Numbered from the stretch's first letter, positions 39,306-50,513 are shown. The stretch is DNA of 64,000 nucleotides from Lichenifustis flavocetrariae (GCF_026130545.1 NZ_JAMOIM010000021.1:1-64000), one strand, 5' to 3'. The notes: generated from the sequence alone by a model not told the origin. A program made the numbers and translations.

Positions 39306-41042
39306 TCAGTTCGACTGCCGGCGGAGGAACGCGGGAATCTCCAACTGGTCATCATCGGCGTGACGCGACACCGGAGCCTGTCGCCCGTGCTGGTCGATCG
39401 GCGCCACATGGCGAGCCACTCCGGCAGCCTGAGGCCGCTTCGCATAGTCCGCGTGGCTCGCCGCGGGCGGTGCCTGATGGTGTCCGTAGGTGTGCCCGGT
39501 CAATTGGGGCGGTGGAGCTTGCACCATGCCGTGCCCACGTCCCTGCGGCTGGGTCGGTTTCGACTGACCGGCTTCATCCTGCCTGCTCATACCGAAGGAG
39601 GCCAACCGCTCCAGCAGCGTGCGTCGCTTCGATTCGGCGGGGCTATTGTCGGCAGGCATCTCGCCACGCTGCGAACGGATCTGGTTCTGCACTGGAAGAG
39701 GAAGGTCCTCGACCTGCGGCATGCGTTGGCCGCGCTGCGGCATGACGGGCATCGGTGGCACGAAGGGTCCGTTCTCGGTGGCATCCGTGCGAGGCGCCGG
39801 AGCCGGCGCGGCAGGCGCGTAGACTGCGGGTTTCGGCTGGACAGCATGGATTTCGACGTCATTCGGCAAGGGAGGAGGCGGCGCGTAGTGGGCCTGCGGC
39901 GCGAGGTTATAGTGCTGCAGTTGCGCCGCGGCCTGCTCGTGATAGGCCGGATGCTCGGTCACCGGCGCGGGGGCAGGCGCCGGCAGTTCAACCTGGCGCG
40001 CCGCGGTCTGGGCCCGCAACCGCGACGCCACTTCGGCGATTCGCGACTCGGTTGCGCTGCCATCCTTGTTGTTCAGCGGCTGATCGATGCCCGTGGCCAC
40101 CACCGACACGCGCACGATGCCATCGAGGCTCGGCTCGAAAGTGGCGCCGAGGATGATGTTGGCGTCGTCATCGACTTCCTGGCGGATGCGGCTTGCGGCT
40201 TCGTCGACTTCATAGAGCGTGAGGTCGTTGCCACCCGTAATCGAGATGAGGAGGCCGCGTGCGCCCTTCATCGAGACTTCGTCGAGCAGCGGATTGGCGA
40301 TGGCGGCCTCGGCGGCCATGATGGCGCGCTTGTCGCCGGATGCCTCGCCGGTGCCCATCATGGCCTTGCCCATCTCGCGCATGATGGCGCGCACGTCGGC
40401 GAAATCGAGGTTGATGAGGCCTTCTTTCACCATCAGGTCTGTGATGCAGGCGACGCCCGAATAGAGCACCTGGTCGGCCATCGAGAAGGCATCCGCGAAG
40501 GTGGTCTTCTCGTTGGCGACGCGGAACAGGTTCTGGTTGGGAATCACGATCAGCGTGTCGACGGCCTTCTGCAGCTCGTTGATGCCGGCTTCCGCGACCC
40601 GCATGCGACGCTGGCCTTCAAACTGGAACGGTTTCGTCACGACGCCAACGGTTAGGATTCCCATATCCCGTGCGGTGCGGGCGATCACGGGTGCGGCTCC
40701 GGTTCCGGTGCCGCCGCCCATGCCGGCGGTCACGAAGCACATGTGGGCACCGGCGAGATGGTCGCGGATCTCTTCGATGGCCTCTTCGGCGGCGGCGCGG
40801 CCGACCTCCGGCTGCGAGCCGGCTCCGAGGCCTTCGGTGACCTGCAGACCCATCTGGATGATGCGCTCGGCGCGCGAACTCGTCAGCGCCTGGGCGTCGG
40901 TGTTCGCCACGATGAAGTCGACCCCGACGAGCCCCGACACGATCATGTTGTTGACCGCGTTGCCGCCGGCGCCGCCGATGCCGCACACCATGATGCGCGG
41001 CTTCAATTCCCGCAATCCGGGCACTTTCAGGTTGATGCTCAT
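39306..41042 (-). CDS. ftsZ: cell division protein FtsZ
   Basis: Tubulin-like GTPase that forms the division ring; 578 residues. The GTP-binding core has [16 protein letters not shown]-type sequence near 18-33 and the tubulin loop [12 protein letters not shown] (about 105-116); the T7 loop [11 protein letters not shown] (about 205-215) activates GTP hydrolysis. From about 320 the protein becomes a long Pro/Gln/Ala-rich linker of some 250 residues, and it ends with the conserved FtsA/membrane-binding peptide [13 protein letters not shown] at 41042 ([10 protein letters not shown]) is chosen on conservation. ftsA lies 124 bp upstream, room for an internal promoter. Confidence 0.97.
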   Translation of the reverse strand: MSINLKVPGLRELKPRIMVCGIGGAGGNAVNNMIVSGLVGVDFIVANTDAQALTSSRAERIIQMGLQVTEGLGAGSQPEVGRAAAEEAIEEIRDHLAGAHMCFVTAGMGGGTGTGAAPVIARTARDMGILTVGVVTKPFQFEGQRRMRVAEAGINELQKAVDTLIVIPNQNLFRVANEKTTFADAFSMADQVLYSGVACITDLMVKEGLINLDFADVRAIMREMGKAMMGTGEASGDKRAIMAAEAAIANPLLDEVSMKGARGLLISITGGNDLTLYEVDEAASRIRQEVDDDANIILGATFEPSLDGIVRVSVVATGIDQPLNNKDGSATESRIAEVASRLRAQTAARQVELPAPAPAPVTEHPAYHEQAAAQLQHYNLAPQAHYAPPPPLPNDVEIHAVQPKPAVYAPAAPAPAPRTDATENGPFVPPMPVMPQRGQRMPQVEDLPLPVQNQIRSQRGEMPADNSPAESKRRTLLERLASFGMSRQDEAGQSKPTQPQGRGHGMVQAPPPQLTGHTYGHHQAPPAASHADYAKRPQAAGVARHVAPIDQHGRQAPVSRHADDDQLEIPAFLRRQSN

Positions 41043-41166
41043 CGTTGGCCTCTCGTCAACTCGCCGGCCAGTCCGCTCTGGCCAATGGATCCGCAGTGAT
41101 GTGCCGGGCATCGTGCCCGGGATGGCTTGCCTTGGGCTGACCCCGGAGGGGAAGTCGTGCGCATGG

Positions 41167-42468
41167 TCAGAAATTGTCCTTCAGCCAGCGGCCGACACGG
41201 CCCATGTACCCGTCGGTGCCGGTCGCCTGTTGGACGACCGCACCGCGTGGCTCGAAATGCTCCACGCCAGCAAACTGGGGGTAGATCAGAAGTCCCACGG
41301 CTGCCGTAAAAGCTGGATTCTTTGCTGATTCGGGCAATCCTTGAATCCCCAAGGGCCGCCCGATGCGCACATGCGGCGAAATAATCCGTCGTGCGACTTC
41401 TGCGACACCGGTCAGCTGGCTCGCACCGCCGGTCAGGATGACGCGGCGCCCCTGCATCGCGTAGCCGGCCGATTGCAATCGGTCGCGCACCAGTTCCAGG
41501 ATTTCCTCGATGCGAGGCCTGACGATGCGCACGAGCTGCGATTTCGGCACATGGTTGGAGTGGTCCGCATCGTCGCCGACCTGGGTGACCGAGATGATCT
41601 CGCGATCGTCCGAGGTCGCGGCGATCGCGGTGCCGTGCAGGGTTTTCAAACGTTCGGCGTCGCTCATCCGCGTCGTGAGGCCGCGTGCGATGTCGAGTGT
41701 CACGTGATTGCCGCCGACCGCAAAGGCATCGACGTGGGTGAGGTTGCCGCCCTCGAAGACACCGGTCGAGGTGGTGCCGCCGCCCATGTCGATCAACGTC
41801 GCGCCGATCTCCGCCTCATCGTCGACCAGAGCCGAGAGGCCGCCCGCGTAAGGCGTCGCCACGATGGCCTCGATTGAGAGATGGCAGCGCTCGATGGCCA
41901 GCATCAGGTTGCGCACCGCGGCGGCATCACAGCCGAGTACGTGCATGTCGGCCCCGAGCTCGTCACCGATCATGCCCTTTGGGTCGCGGATGCCGCGCGT
42001 CCTGTCGAGCGAGAAACCAGTCGGAAGCGAATGCAGGACCGCACGACCCTGGCGGGCCGTGGTGGCCGAAGCCGCTTCGAGCACACGGCCGACATCGTAA
42101 TCCGACACCGCCTTGCCGCCGATCCCGATCTTGGCCGTATAATGCTGGGAAGACAGCCGCCCGCCCGTGGCATTGACCACGACGCTCGAAACTTCGACCC
42201 CTGCCATCCGCTCGGCTGCGTCGACGGCCAACCGGATCGCTTTCTCGGCCTCATCCATGTCGACGACGGCGCCGCCCTTGATGCCGCGCGAGCGTTGGTG
42301 GCCGATGCCGAGGATGCGGCAGCGGTGGGTTCGTCCCCGAAGCATGTCGGAGGCTTCCATCGGCGCCAGCCGCGCGATCAGGCAAACGATCTTGGACGAA
42401 CCGATGTCAAGCACGCAGAGGATCGTGCTCTTGCGGGCCGAGATCGGACGCATCCGCCGAGGCATCAT
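41167..42468 (-). CDS. ftsA: cell division protein FtsA
   Basis: Actin-like membrane tether for FtsZ; 433 residues. Nucleotide-binding motifs are [17 protein letters not shown] (about 18-34), [16 protein letters not shown] (about 222-237) and [12 protein letters not shown] (about 358-369); the 1C subdomain special to FtsA lies near 95-175. The last residues ([11 protein letters not shown]) form the amphipathic membrane-binding helix. The ATG overlaps the ftsQ stop as ATGA. Confidence 0.96.
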   Translation of the reverse strand: MMPRRMRPISARKSTILCVLDIGSSKIVCLIARLAPMEASDMLRGRTHRCRILGIGHQRSRGIKGGAVVDMDEAEKAIRLAVDAAERMAGVEVSSVVVNATGGRLSSQHYTAKIGIGGKAVSDYDVGRVLEAASATTARQGRAVLHSLPTGFSLDRTRGIRDPKGMIGDELGADMHVLGCDAAAVRNLMLAIERCHLSIEAIVATPYAGGLSALVDDEAEIGATLIDMGGGTTSTGVFEGGNLTHVDAFAVGGNHVTLDIARGLTTRMSDAERLKTLHGTAIAATSDDREIISVTQVGDDADHSNHVPKSQLVRIVRPRIEEILELVRDRLQSAGYAMQGRRVILTGGASQLTGVAEVARRIISPHVRIGRPLGIQGLPESAKNPAFTAAVGLLIYPQFAGVEHFEPRGAVVQQATGTDGYMGRVGRWLKDNF

Positions 42469-43433
42469 TCTGTCATGGCTTTCTTGGGTCGCTTGGCCAG
42501 CATGGCGGCGCGGGCCGCGGCGGCATCTTCCGAGAGACGTGCCGTGATCCGGCCGGGCAGGCGCAGATCCAGGGTCAGCACGTCCTTGTCGAGAAGCTTC
42601 GCCTCACGTTCCAGACTGGCGAATTGGGCGAGGGCGCCCTTCGGGTCGACCTCCGGCAGCATCAATTCGACCCCGGTGTCCATCTGCAGCGTCCAGCGCC
42701 GCTCACCCACATACACGCCCGCCTTGATCCGATCGCGCAGGTCGCCGGCCGCGTCGATCAGATCGGTGAATTCCTTGAGGTGCTCGTTGGCCGCGGGGCC
42801 GACGATGAACGGCAGCGCGTTGAAGCGGGCATCATGCACTTCATCGATCGCGACGCCGTCGGCGGCCACGACCGAGAGCTGCCCGTTCTTCTGCCAGATG
42901 GCGGCGGCCTTGCGTTCCGTGATGTCGAAATAGAGGCTGTTGGGGAAGAGCTTGCGCACCGCGACGTCGCGCACGAGCGGCACCGCCTCAAGACGGTTGC
43001 GAACCTCAGCGGCGTTGAGCAGGAGAAGGGAATTCCGCTCGCTGACGCCCGAGGCGTCGAGCACTTCCTGGCGGTTCAACTGATCGATGCCGGAGATCGT
43101 CACCGTGTCGATCTCGAACCCGGCGAGGCGTGCCGCGATATCGGCGGGCGTGCCGTAGTGGCTGACGAAGGCGTCATACTCGCCACCGACGCGAGCTCCG
43201 TACAGGGCGCTCGACGCCAGGACGCCGATCACGAAGGCCATGGCGGGCCAATGCCGCGACAAAGCCCGTTCCGTGAAGCGGGGCTCGCGGAAACGACCGG
43301 CGGGTCGCGCCTGAGTCCGGTCGGTTTTGCCGAGAAACGCGAAGGCCGGAAGGCGCAAGCGTCCGGGAGGGTCGACGAGGAGCAGGCTCCCCGCGACACC
43401 TACCGATCCAACGAGGCGTCCTCCACCATCCAT
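42465..43433 (-). CDS. ftsQ: cell division protein FtsQ
   Basis: Bitopic divisome protein linking early and late division proteins; 322 residues. A cytoplasmic N terminus (about 1-60) precedes one membrane helix (about 63-82) and a periplasmic POTRA domain (about 108-178; VDTVTISGIDQLNRQEVLD-type start, SLYFDITERKAAAIW end), then the beta domain that contacts FtsB/FtsL. The start lies 34 bp inside ddl, so the genes overlap more than the usual 4 bp; the 5' end is the least certain part. Confidence 0.92.
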   Translation of the reverse strand: MDGGGRLVGSVGVAGSLLLVDPPGRLRLPAFAFLGKTDRTQARPAGRFREPRFTERALSRHWPAMAFVIGVLASSALYGARVGGEYDAFVSHYGTPADIAARLAGFEIDTVTISGIDQLNRQEVLDASGVSERNSLLLLNAAEVRNRLEAVPLVRDVAVRKLFPNSLYFDITERKAAAIWQKNGQLSVVAADGVAIDEVHDARFNALPFIVGPAANEHLKEFTDLIDAAGDLRDRIKAGVYVGERRWTLQMDTGVELMLPEVDPKGALAQFASLEREAKLLDKDVLTLDLRLPGRITARLSEDAAAARAAMLAKRPKKAMTE

Positions 43434-44323
43434 CTGACCAACCCACCGAACGAGAACCCGGCATGCGCCGCGAGTTCGGGCACGAGTGACGTTTCCGTCA
43501 TGCCGGGCTGCGTGTTGACTTCCAAGACGATGAGCTCGCCGGTCCCACCCGGCGTGTCGTCATATCGGAGGTCGGTGCGGCTTACGCCGCGGCATCCCAG
43601 CGCTCGATGCGCCTTCAGTGCCAACTCTTGGACATTTTGGTAAATATTTCCTTTAAGTTTAGCCGGGAGAACATGGACCGAGCCGCCCTGTGCATATTTG
43701 GCGTCGTAGTCGTAGAAGCTCGCGTGGGACGCCAGAATATCGATAACGTCCAACACCTTATCGCCCATCACGGCACACGTGAGCTCGCGTCCTGCGATGA
43801 ATTTTTCGGCCAGAATGGTGTCGCCGTAGGCCCAGTCAGGTCTTAATAATTCCTGAGGAGGATGGCTGCGGTCCTTCTGGACGATGATGACACCCACGGA
43901 TGAGCCCTCGTTCACGGGCTTCAGGACGTAGGGCGGGGCGAGCGCATGCTCGCGGGCTGCGGCAAAGCGGCTCACCGTCAGACCGTGGGCGACCGGGACG
44001 CCGGCCGCCGCCATGATGACCTTCGCCTTGTCCTTCTGCATCGCCAGCGCCGAGGCAAGCACGCCCGAATGCGTGTAGGGGATGCGCAACACTTCGAGGA
44101 TGCCTTGGATCGTCCCGTCTTCACCGACCCGCCCATGCAGCGCGTTGAAGGCGACATCCGGCTTGAGGTCGGTCAAGACGTCGCCGATCGAGCGGTCGAC
44201 ATCGATCCTCGTGACGCGATAGCCCTCGCCCTCAAGCGCATTGGCGCAAGCCGCGCCGGACCGGAGCGACACCTCCCGCTCGGCCGACCAGCCACCGAGC
44301 AGGACAGCAACGTGTTTCGTCAT
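43400..44323 (-). CDS. ddl: D-alanine--D-alanine ligase
   Basis: ATP-grasp enzyme that makes the D-Ala-D-Ala dipeptide of peptidoglycan; 307 residues, DdlB size. Visible are VLLGGWSAEREVSLRSG (about 7-23), the ATP-grasp loop NEGSSVGV (about 143-150) and EVNTQPGMTETSLVPELA (about 272-289) with the metal ligands. An AAGAGC-type site precedes the ATG. The gene is separated from murB by a 214-bp palindromic insert, the only sizeable gap among dcw genes here apart from ftsA-ftsZ. Confidence 0.95.
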   Translation of the reverse strand: MTKHVAVLLGGWSAEREVSLRSGAACANALEGEGYRVTRIDVDRSIGDVLTDLKPDVAFNALHGRVGEDGTIQGILEVLRIPYTHSGVLASALAMQKDKAKVIMAAAGVPVAHGLTVSRFAAAREHALAPPYVLKPVNEGSSVGVIIVQKDRSHPPQELLRPDWAYGDTILAEKFIAGRELTCAVMGDKVLDVIDILASHASFYDYDAKYAQGGSVHVLPAKLKGNIYQNVQELALKAHRALGCRGVSRTDLRYDDTPGGTGELIVLEVNTQPGMTETSLVPELAAHAGFSFGGLVRWMVEDASLDR

Positions 44324-44372
44324 GATGTGCTCTTGCGGTTGGGGACTAAAATTGATGATGGGCCTTTTGACT

Positions 44373-44500
44373 CCTTCCCCCGCGTGAGCGGGAGAAGGTG
44401 CCCGGCAGGGCGGATGAGGGGATTCTTGGCGCCGCGTTTCCCCTCATCCGACCCTCGCTGACGCGAGGGCCACCTTCTCCCGTGCACACGGGCGAAGGGG
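44373..44500. repeat. large palindromic REP-like element between ddl and murB
   Basis: A left arm (44373-44421) containing GGGAGAAGGTG and GGATGAGGGG is repeated in reverse complement in the right arm (44440-44500; CCCCTCATCC, CACCTTCTCCC), around an 18-bp centre. Each arm also has its own small stems (CCGCGTGAGCGG; CCCTCGCTGACGCGAGGG; CCCGTGCACACGGG). The element fills most of the ddl-murB gap and is not coding. It is of a related but different type from that at 17855-17980. Confidence 0.8.
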
Positions 44501-44537
44501 AGGCGCGTTGGTAAGCAGGGGGACGAATACCAAAAGC

Positions 44538-45452
44538 TCATGCGATTCCGATCCGACGGATCTCCCACCTGAGCTCGATGCCGCTTGTCTCTCTCACCCG
44601 TCGTCGCACCTCTTCGCCGAGTCCTTCGATGTCGGCCGAGGTCGCGGCGCCGCGATTGATCAGGAAATTGGTGTGCATCGGCGACACCTGGGCGTCGCCG
44701 CGCGTGAGGCCGCGGCAGCCCGCCTGGTCGATCAGCTTCCAGGCCGAATGGCCGGGGGGATTGGCGAAGGTCGAGCCGCCGGTCTTTTCGCGGATCGGCT
44801 GCGACGCCTCGCGAGCGGCCGTGACCTTGTTCATCTCGGCCTGGATCGCCTCGGCATCGCCGTGGCGGCCTTGCAGAAGAACATGGGTGAAAATCACGTC
44901 GGGCGACACGGCGCAATGCCGGTACGAGAAGCCCATGTCGTCGCGCGAATAGGTCCGAGGCCCGCCGCTCCGGTCAACCCCGTGTGCCTCGACCAGAATG
45001 GCGGCCATGTCACCGCCGTGCGCGCCGGCGTTGGTCGGCAAGGCGCCGCCGATCGACCCGGGAATGCCGCGGAGGAACGCGAAGCCGTCGATCTCTGCGT
45101 CGGCGGCCGCGCGTGCCACCTTGACGTCGGGAGCCGCGGCACCCGCGCGGATGTGGGTGCCATCGACGTGGATTTCAGAAAAGCCCTTGCCAAGCCGGAC
45201 CACAAGGCCTGGGACACCTCCGTCGCGCACGATCAGATTCGAACCGAGCCCGATCACCGTGACCGGGATCTCCCGTGGAACAGCGGCCAAAACGGTGGCG
45301 AGATCGTCCTGGTCGGCCGGAGTAAAAAGTGCCTCGGCCGACCCGCCTGTCTTGAACCAGGTGAACGGCGCGAGCGGCGCCGCGCCCACGAGCGCGCCAC
45401 GCAGGCCCGGCACGGCCCGTCGCAGATCGCCCGCGAGGTCGCGCGTGGTCAT
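44538..45452 (-). CDS. murB: UDP-N-acetylenolpyruvoylglucosamine reductase
   Basis: FAD enzyme that reduces UDP-GlcNAc-enolpyruvate to UDP-MurNAc; 304 residues. FAD-binding [13 protein letters not shown] (about 33-45), [12 protein letters not shown] (about 70-81), the [20 protein letters not shown] loop (about 128-147) and [18 protein letters not shown] with the proton-donor Ser (about 226-243) define a type I enzyme. ATG at 45452 overlaps the murC stop as ATGA; the open frame upstream lies inside murC. Confidence 0.96.
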   Translation of the reverse strand: MTTRDLAGDLRRAVPGLRGALVGAAPLAPFTWFKTGGSAEALFTPADQDDLATVLAAVPREIPVTVIGLGSNLIVRDGGVPGLVVRLGKGFSEIHVDGTHIRAGAAAPDVKVARAAADAEIDGFAFLRGIPGSIGGALPTNAGAHGGDMAAILVEAHGVDRSGGPRTYSRDDMGFSYRHCAVSPDVIFTHVLLQGRHGDAEAIQAEMNKVTAAREASQPIREKTGGSTFANPPGHSAWKLIDQAGCRGLTRGDAQVSPMHTNFLINRGAATSADIEGLGEEVRRRVRETSGIELRWEIRRIGIA

Positions 45453-46852
45453 ACGGCCGCCGCCAGCTGCTCCGGCAAGGCATAGGCCCATTGGGTGATG
45501 TTGCCGGCTCCGAGGCACACGACATAGTCCCCGGGTTTGGCCAGATCCTTCACGAGGCCCGGGAGGTCCGCGGCCGAGGCCAGCGCCTGGACGGCTCGGT
45601 GCCCGTGCGCCTTGATGGCGGCCACGAGATGGTCTTTGTCGATGCCTTCGATCGGCTGCTCGCCTGCCGCGTAGACATCGGCGACGATCACGGCATCGGC
45701 GTCGTTGAAACAGGTCGAGAAGTCACCGAACAGCGATTGCAAACGGCTGTAACGGTGCGGCTGCACGATCGCGATGACCTGGTTCTTGGTCGAGGCGCGT
45801 GCCGCGCGCAGCACGGCCGCGATCTCGACCGGATGGTGGCCGTAATCGTCGAAGATGGCCGCGCCGTTCCATTCGCCCGTGCGGGTGAACCGCCGCTTGA
45901 CGCCGCCGAAGGACGCGAGGGCCTTGCGAATGGCATCGACCGGCATCTTGAGCTGATAGGCGACCGCGATGGCCGCGGTGGCATTCAGGGCATTGTGGTG
46001 CCCTGGCATCGGCATGAGGACGTTTTCGAGATAGGTGGCCGCACTCGTGGCCCGGTCGCGGATGAGCACGTTGAAGCGCGATACGCCACCTTCGAGGTTG
46101 ACATCGAGCAGACGCACGTCGGCCTGCGGATTTTCGCCGTAGGTGATGACCCGGCGATCCTCGATCCGGCCGACGAGCTCTTGCACCGTGGGGTGGTCAA
46201 GGCACATGACCGCGAAGCCATAGAACGGCAGGTTCTCGACCAGGGTGAAGAAGGCGTCCTTGATGGCGTCGAAGGTCTTGAAGTGGTCGAGGTGCTCGGG
46301 ATCGATGTTGGTGATGATCGCGACATCGGCCGGAAGTTTCAGGAAGGTGCCGTCGCTCTCGTCGGCCTCGACCACCATCCAGTCGCCTTCGCCGAGGCGC
46401 GCATTGGTGCCGTAGGCATTGATGATGCCGCCGTTGATCACGGTCGGGTCGAAGCCGCCGGCGTCGAGCAGGGTGGCGACGAGCGAGGTGGTCGTGGTCT
46501 TGCCATGCGTCCCCGCGATGGCGACGCACTGCTTCAGCCGCATCAGTTCGGCCAGCATCTCGGCACGGCGCACCACCGGGAGACGCTTCTCACGCGCGGC
46601 GATGAGCTCGGGATTGTCGCGCTTGATGGCGGTGGAGACGACCACGACTTCGGCTTCGCCAAGGTTCTCGGCCTGATGGCCGACGAAGCAGGTGACGCCC
46701 TTGTCGCGCAACCGCTTGAGGTTCGCGCCTTCTGCCGCATCCGATCCCTGGACGCGATAACCCTGGTTCGCCAGGACTTCGGCAATGCCCGACATGCCGA
46801 TGCCGCCGATGCCGACGAAATGAATGGGGCCGAGCTCGCGCGGCAGCTTCAT
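45449..46852 (-). CDS. murC: UDP-N-acetylmuramate--L-alanine ligase
   Basis: Adds L-Ala to UDP-MurNAc with ATP; 467 residues. N-terminal [17 protein letters not shown] (about 11-27) binds the UDP-sugar, [16 protein letters not shown] (about 115-130) is the P-loop, and [15 protein letters not shown] (about 337-351) is a family signature. Overlaps by 4 bp with murG upstream and murB downstream. Confidence 0.97.
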   Translation of the reverse strand: MKLPRELGPIHFVGIGGIGMSGIAEVLANQGYRVQGSDAAEGANLKRLRDKGVTCFVGHQAENLGEAEVVVVSTAIKRDNPELIAAREKRLPVVRRAEMLAELMRLKQCVAIAGTHGKTTTTSLVATLLDAGGFDPTVINGGIINAYGTNARLGEGDWMVVEADESDGTFLKLPADVAIITNIDPEHLDHFKTFDAIKDAFFTLVENLPFYGFAVMCLDHPTVQELVGRIEDRRVITYGENPQADVRLLDVNLEGGVSRFNVLIRDRATSAATYLENVLMPMPGHHNALNATAAIAVAYQLKMPVDAIRKALASFGGVKRRFTRTGEWNGAAIFDDYGHHPVEIAAVLRAARASTKNQVIAIVQPHRYSRLQSLFGDFSTCFNDADAVIVADVYAAGEQPIEGIDKDHLVAAIKAHGHRAVQALASAADLPGLVKDLAKPGDYVVCLGAGNITQWAYALPEQLAAAV

Positions 46853-47982
46853 GGACGTGTCTCCTGCAATTCGATCGCGTCCTTTGCCAGAAGCATGACG
46901 AGATCGGCAAGCCGCTCGGCGCCGCGCGGCTCCCCGACCCGACGGGCAGCCGCGCCGCGCTCGGGCAGGTGACTTGGGTCGGCCAGGCAGCGTTGAAGTT
47001 CGTCGGCGAGGAGCTTCGGGGTGAAATCCTTCTGCGGAACCACGGCCGCTGCCCCGATATCGCCCAGGATGGCCGCATTGGCGGCCTGATCTTGGTCGAG
47101 CGCGCCGGGCAGGGGAATCAGGATCGACGGGCGACCGATGATGGCGAGCTCGCTGACTGTCGAGGCGCCGGAGCGGCCAATGACGAGATGGGCTTCGGCG
47201 ATCCGTTCGGGCAGATTGGCGAAGAAGGGCGCGACTTCGGCTGCGATACCGGCGTTCTCATAAGCGCCGCGAACCCGTGTCTCGTCCTCACCACGGGCCT
47301 GCTGGACCACGCGCAGCCGGGCGCGGAGATCGGCGGGGAGCGACACCAGTGCGGGCGGGACGACATCGGCCATGACGCGGGCGCCTTGGGAGCCGCCGGT
47401 GACGAGGAGGCGGAGGAGCCCGTCTTCCAGTGGCGGATAGGGAAGTTCGGCGGCGGCCAGCACGGCGGGACGGATGGGGTTGCCGGTATGGGTGGTCTTG
47501 GCGGTGATCTCCGGGCCAGCCTTGCCAAGGTGTGGAAAGCCGGTCGCGATCTGGGTGGCCCGGCGCGCCAGAAAGCGGTTGGCGCGTCCCATCACGGCAT
47601 TCTGCTCATGCAGCAGCACCGGCACGCGGCGCCAGGATGCCGCCACGAGGGGCGGCACCGTGGGATAACCGCCGAAGCCGACCACGACGCGGGGCCGAAT
47701 GGTACCGAGCAGGCGCCAGGCTTTCAGAGTCCCGAGGCCAAGTTGCAGGCTGGCCTTGGCCTTGGTGAGAACGGACCGGCCTGATGGCGTCGCAGACGGC
47801 ACTGCATGGACCGCACGCGCCGGGAAGGACCCCGCATAGGCAAGGGCGCGCGTGTCGGTCATCAGTTCCACGGCAAGCCCGCGTGCCGACAGCGCGCGCG
47901 CGAGCGCTTCGGCCGGGAAGAGATGCCCGCCCGTGCCTCCGGCTGCGAGGAGGATCGGCCTGTCGCGATCGGGCACCCTCAT
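46849..47982 (-). CDS. murG: undecaprenyldiphospho-muramoylpentapeptide GlcNAc transferase
   Basis: Peripheral inner-membrane GT-B enzyme converting lipid I to lipid II; 377 residues. Glycine-rich loops [17 protein letters not shown] (about 12-28) and [18 protein letters not shown] (about 192-209), and the UDP-GlcNAc motif [21 protein letters not shown] (about 269-289), are intact. The ATG overlaps the ftsW stop and its own stop overlaps the murC start. Confidence 0.96.
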   Translation of the reverse strand: MRVPDRDRPILLAAGGTGGHLFPAEALARALSARGLAVELMTDTRALAYAGSFPARAVHAVPSATPSGRSVLTKAKASLQLGLGTLKAWRLLGTIRPRVVVGFGGYPTVPPLVAASWRRVPVLLHEQNAVMGRANRFLARRATQIATGFPHLGKAGPEITAKTTHTGNPIRPAVLAAAELPYPPLEDGLLRLLVTGGSQGARVMADVVPPALVSLPADLRARLRVVQQARGEDETRVRGAYENAGIAAEVAPFFANLPERIAEAHLVIGRSGASTVSELAIIGRPSILIPLPGALDQDQAANAAILGDIGAAAVVPQKDFTPKLLADELQRCLADPSHLPERGAAARRVGEPRGAERLADLVMLLAKDAIELQETRP

Positions 47983-49121
47983 GCGCGCTGCGGTTTCAGC
48001 GGAATGTCGGTCAAGGCCGCGCGCGGTCGCTTTCGCGTGACCGCGATGAGAAAGCCCATGCCGAGCGCGAGCGAGATCACGGAAGATCCGCCATAAGAGA
48101 TGAAGGGAAGCGTCATGCCCTTCGCGGGCATCAGGCGCAGGTTCACCGCCATGTTGATGCAGCTCTGCACGCCGAACAGGATCACAAGGCCGGCGGCCGC
48201 AAAGCGGCAGAATGGGTCGGGGTTGCGCCCGGCAAGCGTCAATCCGCGCAGCACCACGAAGGCGAAGACGCCGGCGAGCAGCATGCAGGCCACGAGACCG
48301 AACTCCTCGCCCGTCACGGCGAAGACAAAATCCGTGTGGGCATCGGGCAGAATGCGCTTGAACGTGCCTTCGCCGGGGCCGACCCCGAACCAGGAGCCGT
48401 TGACGAAACTATCGACCGCCGTGTCGACCTGAAATGTGTCGGTGGCACCTGGGCCATTGCTCGGGTCGATGAAGTGGAGGATGCGGCTGCGCACATGCGG
48501 AACGAGCTTGTAGGCCAGAAACACGCCCGACATTCCAGCGCCGCCGATGCCGCCCACCCAGAACCAATGCAACCCGGCCATGAAGAACAGGCACGCCCAG
48601 ACCAGCGAGACCAGCATGGTCTGCCCGAAATCCGGCTGCAGGATGAGTGGCACGATGGTGACGGGCAGCAGCAGGACCGCAAGTGTGTTGCCCGGAACGT
48701 CACGCCGCTTGGCGCCTTCCGAAAAGGCCCAGGCAGCCAGGATCACGAAGGCAGGCTTCACGAATTCGGAAGGCTGAACGCCGAAGATCCAGCGCTTCGA
48801 TCCCTTCACCTCATGGCCGAACAGCAGGGCGACGACGATGAGGCCCATGCCGAGCACGAAGGTCAGAAGGGCCGCCCGGCGCACATCGCGCGGCGACAGG
48901 AACGAGGTCGCGAGCAACACCAGCATGGCCGGAATAAGAAACGCCACTTGGTGGTTGACGAAATGGAAGGTCGAGAGACCGATTCGCTCGGCGACAGCGG
49001 GGCTCGCAGCCAGGCCCAGCACGATGCCGAGAATCATCAGCAGCCCCATCGCGGCCAACAACATATGGTCGATGGTCCACCACCAGCGCGAGAAGGTCGA
49101 CCGTTCGGCACGCGAGATCAT
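47979..49121 (-). CDS. ftsW: SEDS-family peptidoglycan glycosyltransferase FtsW
   Basis: Septal glycan polymerase working with FtsI; 380 residues with about ten membrane helices. SEDS signatures visible are LQPDFGQTMLVSLVWACLFFMAG (about 170-192), the periplasmic TDFVFAVTGEEFGL (about 283-296) and LMPAKGMTLPFISYGGSSVIS (about 334-354). ATG at 49121 (MISRAERSTFSRWWWTIDH) overlaps the murD stop as ATGA; the longer frame lies inside murD. Confidence 0.95.
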   Translation of the reverse strand: MISRAERSTFSRWWWTIDHMLLAAMGLLMILGIVLGLAASPAVAERIGLSTFHFVNHQVAFLIPAMLVLLATSFLSPRDVRRAALLTFVLGMGLIVVALLFGHEVKGSKRWIFGVQPSEFVKPAFVILAAWAFSEGAKRRDVPGNTLAVLLLPVTIVPLILQPDFGQTMLVSLVWACLFFMAGLHWFWVGGIGGAGMSGVFLAYKLVPHVRSRILHFIDPSNGPGATDTFQVDTAVDSFVNGSWFGVGPGEGTFKRILPDAHTDFVFAVTGEEFGLVACMLLAGVFAFVVLRGLTLAGRNPDPFCRFAAAGLVILFGVQSCINMAVNLRLMPAKGMTLPFISYGGSSVISLALGMGFLIAVTRKRPRAALTDIPLKPQRA

Positions 49122-50512
49122 GCGGGGGCCTCGTTGGGCAGGGCGGTCACGAGGGCGCGGAACCGGTCGCCACGCTCCTCGAAGTTCCGGAATTGGTCGT
49201 AGGACGCGCAAGCCGGTGCGAGCAGCACGACCGGCTCGTCCGCCTCACTCTGCGCCGCGTCGCTTGCCGCAGCCTGGATCGCCACCTTCAACGTGCCACA
49301 GCGCACGTAAGGCAAGCGACCATCGAGCGCCGCGGCGAACTCATCTTCCGACTTGCCGATCAGATAGGCTTTGGCGACATTCCCGAAGAAGGGGGCCAGC
49401 GGGGTGAGACCGCCTTCCTTGGCGACGCCGCCAACAATCCAGTGGATCGACCGGAAGGCTTTGAGCGATTGCTCGGCCGCGTCTGCGTTGGTGGCCTTAG
49501 AATCGTTGACGAAGAGCACCCGGCCACGCTGGCCGACCTGCTCCATGCGGTGGGCGAGGCCCAGAAAGGCGACGAGGCCCGCCTGAAGATGAGCGTCGAT
49601 CTCGCTGTGCGGGCTCAGCGCCGCAATCGCGGCCGCGGCGTTCTGGCCGTTATGGCGGCCACGCAGGCTCGAAATCCCGGTGAGATCGGCAAGCGGATAG
49701 GGCGTCCGCCCGCCGACATGCAGCATGATGCGCGTCCCGTCGAGCGTCAGGCCGTCGGAGATGTCGCGAGCGACGGTCGCAACGCGGGTCACACTCTGCC
49801 CTCGCGCGGCGAGCCGGTCGGCGATCGCAGCGCAGTAGGGATCATCGATCGCGATGATCGACCGGTCCGCCCGCGCCACGAGACGCTCCTTGATGGCCGC
49901 ATAATTCTCCATGCTGCCGTGGCGATCGATGTGGTCCGGCGTCAGGTTGAGCAGGATGCCGACGCTCGGGCGGAGGCTCGGCGTGAGGTCGATCTGGAAC
50001 GTCGAGAGCTCGATGACGTGCCAGCGATCGGGGGAGGGAGGTTGCAGGGCCAGGATCGGCGTGCCGATATTGCCGCCCATCTCCACATTCCGGCCGAGCC
50101 ATCGCAGCAGATGCGCCAGGAGAGTCGTGGTGGTCGATTTTCCGTTGGTGCCCGTGATGGCGAAAAAGGGGGCGCCGGGGGCGATCCTGGCGCGTTCGCG
50201 ACAGAAGAGTTCGATGTCACCGATGATCTCGATCCGCGCCGCGCGGGCTTGTTTGACGGTCCAGTGCGGCTCGGGATGGGTCAGCGGCACGCCCGGTGAC
50301 AGGACGAGAGCCGCATAGGCGGACCAGTCGGCTTGCGCGAGATCGACCACGTCATGACCGGCCGCCGCCGCGCGGCCTCGGGCCGCCTCGTTGTCGTCCC
50401 ACACGGCCACACGCGCGCCGCCGGCCCGCAGCGCCTCTGCGGTGGCAAAGCCTGAGCCTCCGAGCCCGAAGAGTGCGACGTGCTTGCCGGCGAAGCAGGA
50501 GACCGGAATCAT
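49118..50512 (-). CDS. murD: UDP-N-acetylmuramoylalanine--D-glutamate ligase
   Basis: Adds D-Glu to UDP-MurNAc-L-Ala; 464 residues. ALFGLGGSGFATAEAL (about 13-28) binds the uracil nucleotide, AITGTNGKSTTTTLLAHLL (about 118-136) is the P-loop, NLTPDHIDRHGSMENYAAIK (about 190-209) holds the metal-binding His and Asp, and FVNDSKATNADA (about 326-337) the ADP/muramoyl site. One base separates its start from the mraY stop. Confidence 0.96.
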   Translation of the reverse strand: MIPVSCFAGKHVALFGLGGSGFATAEALRAGGARVAVWDDNEAARGRAAAAGHDVVDLAQADWSAYAALVLSPGVPLTHPEPHWTVKQARAARIEIIGDIELFCRERARIAPGAPFFAITGTNGKSTTTTLLAHLLRWLGRNVEMGGNIGTPILALQPPSPDRWHVIELSTFQIDLTPSLRPSVGILLNLTPDHIDRHGSMENYAAIKERLVARADRSIIAIDDPYCAAIADRLAARGQSVTRVATVARDISDGLTLDGTRIMLHVGGRTPYPLADLTGISSLRGRHNGQNAAAAIAALSPHSEIDAHLQAGLVAFLGLAHRMEQVGQRGRVLFVNDSKATNADAAEQSLKAFRSIHWIVGGVAKEGGLTPLAPFFGNVAKAYLIGKSEDEFAAALDGRLPYVRCGTLKVAIQAAASDAAQSEADEPVVLLAPACASYDQFRNFEERGDRFRALVTALPNEAPA

Positions 50513-50513
50513 G

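Noticed and set aside
45491-49202. Two long plus-strand frames (45491-46972 and 47784-49202) opposite murC, murG and ftsW
   Set aside because: Both are shadows of strongly conserved genes; no start signals or family features.
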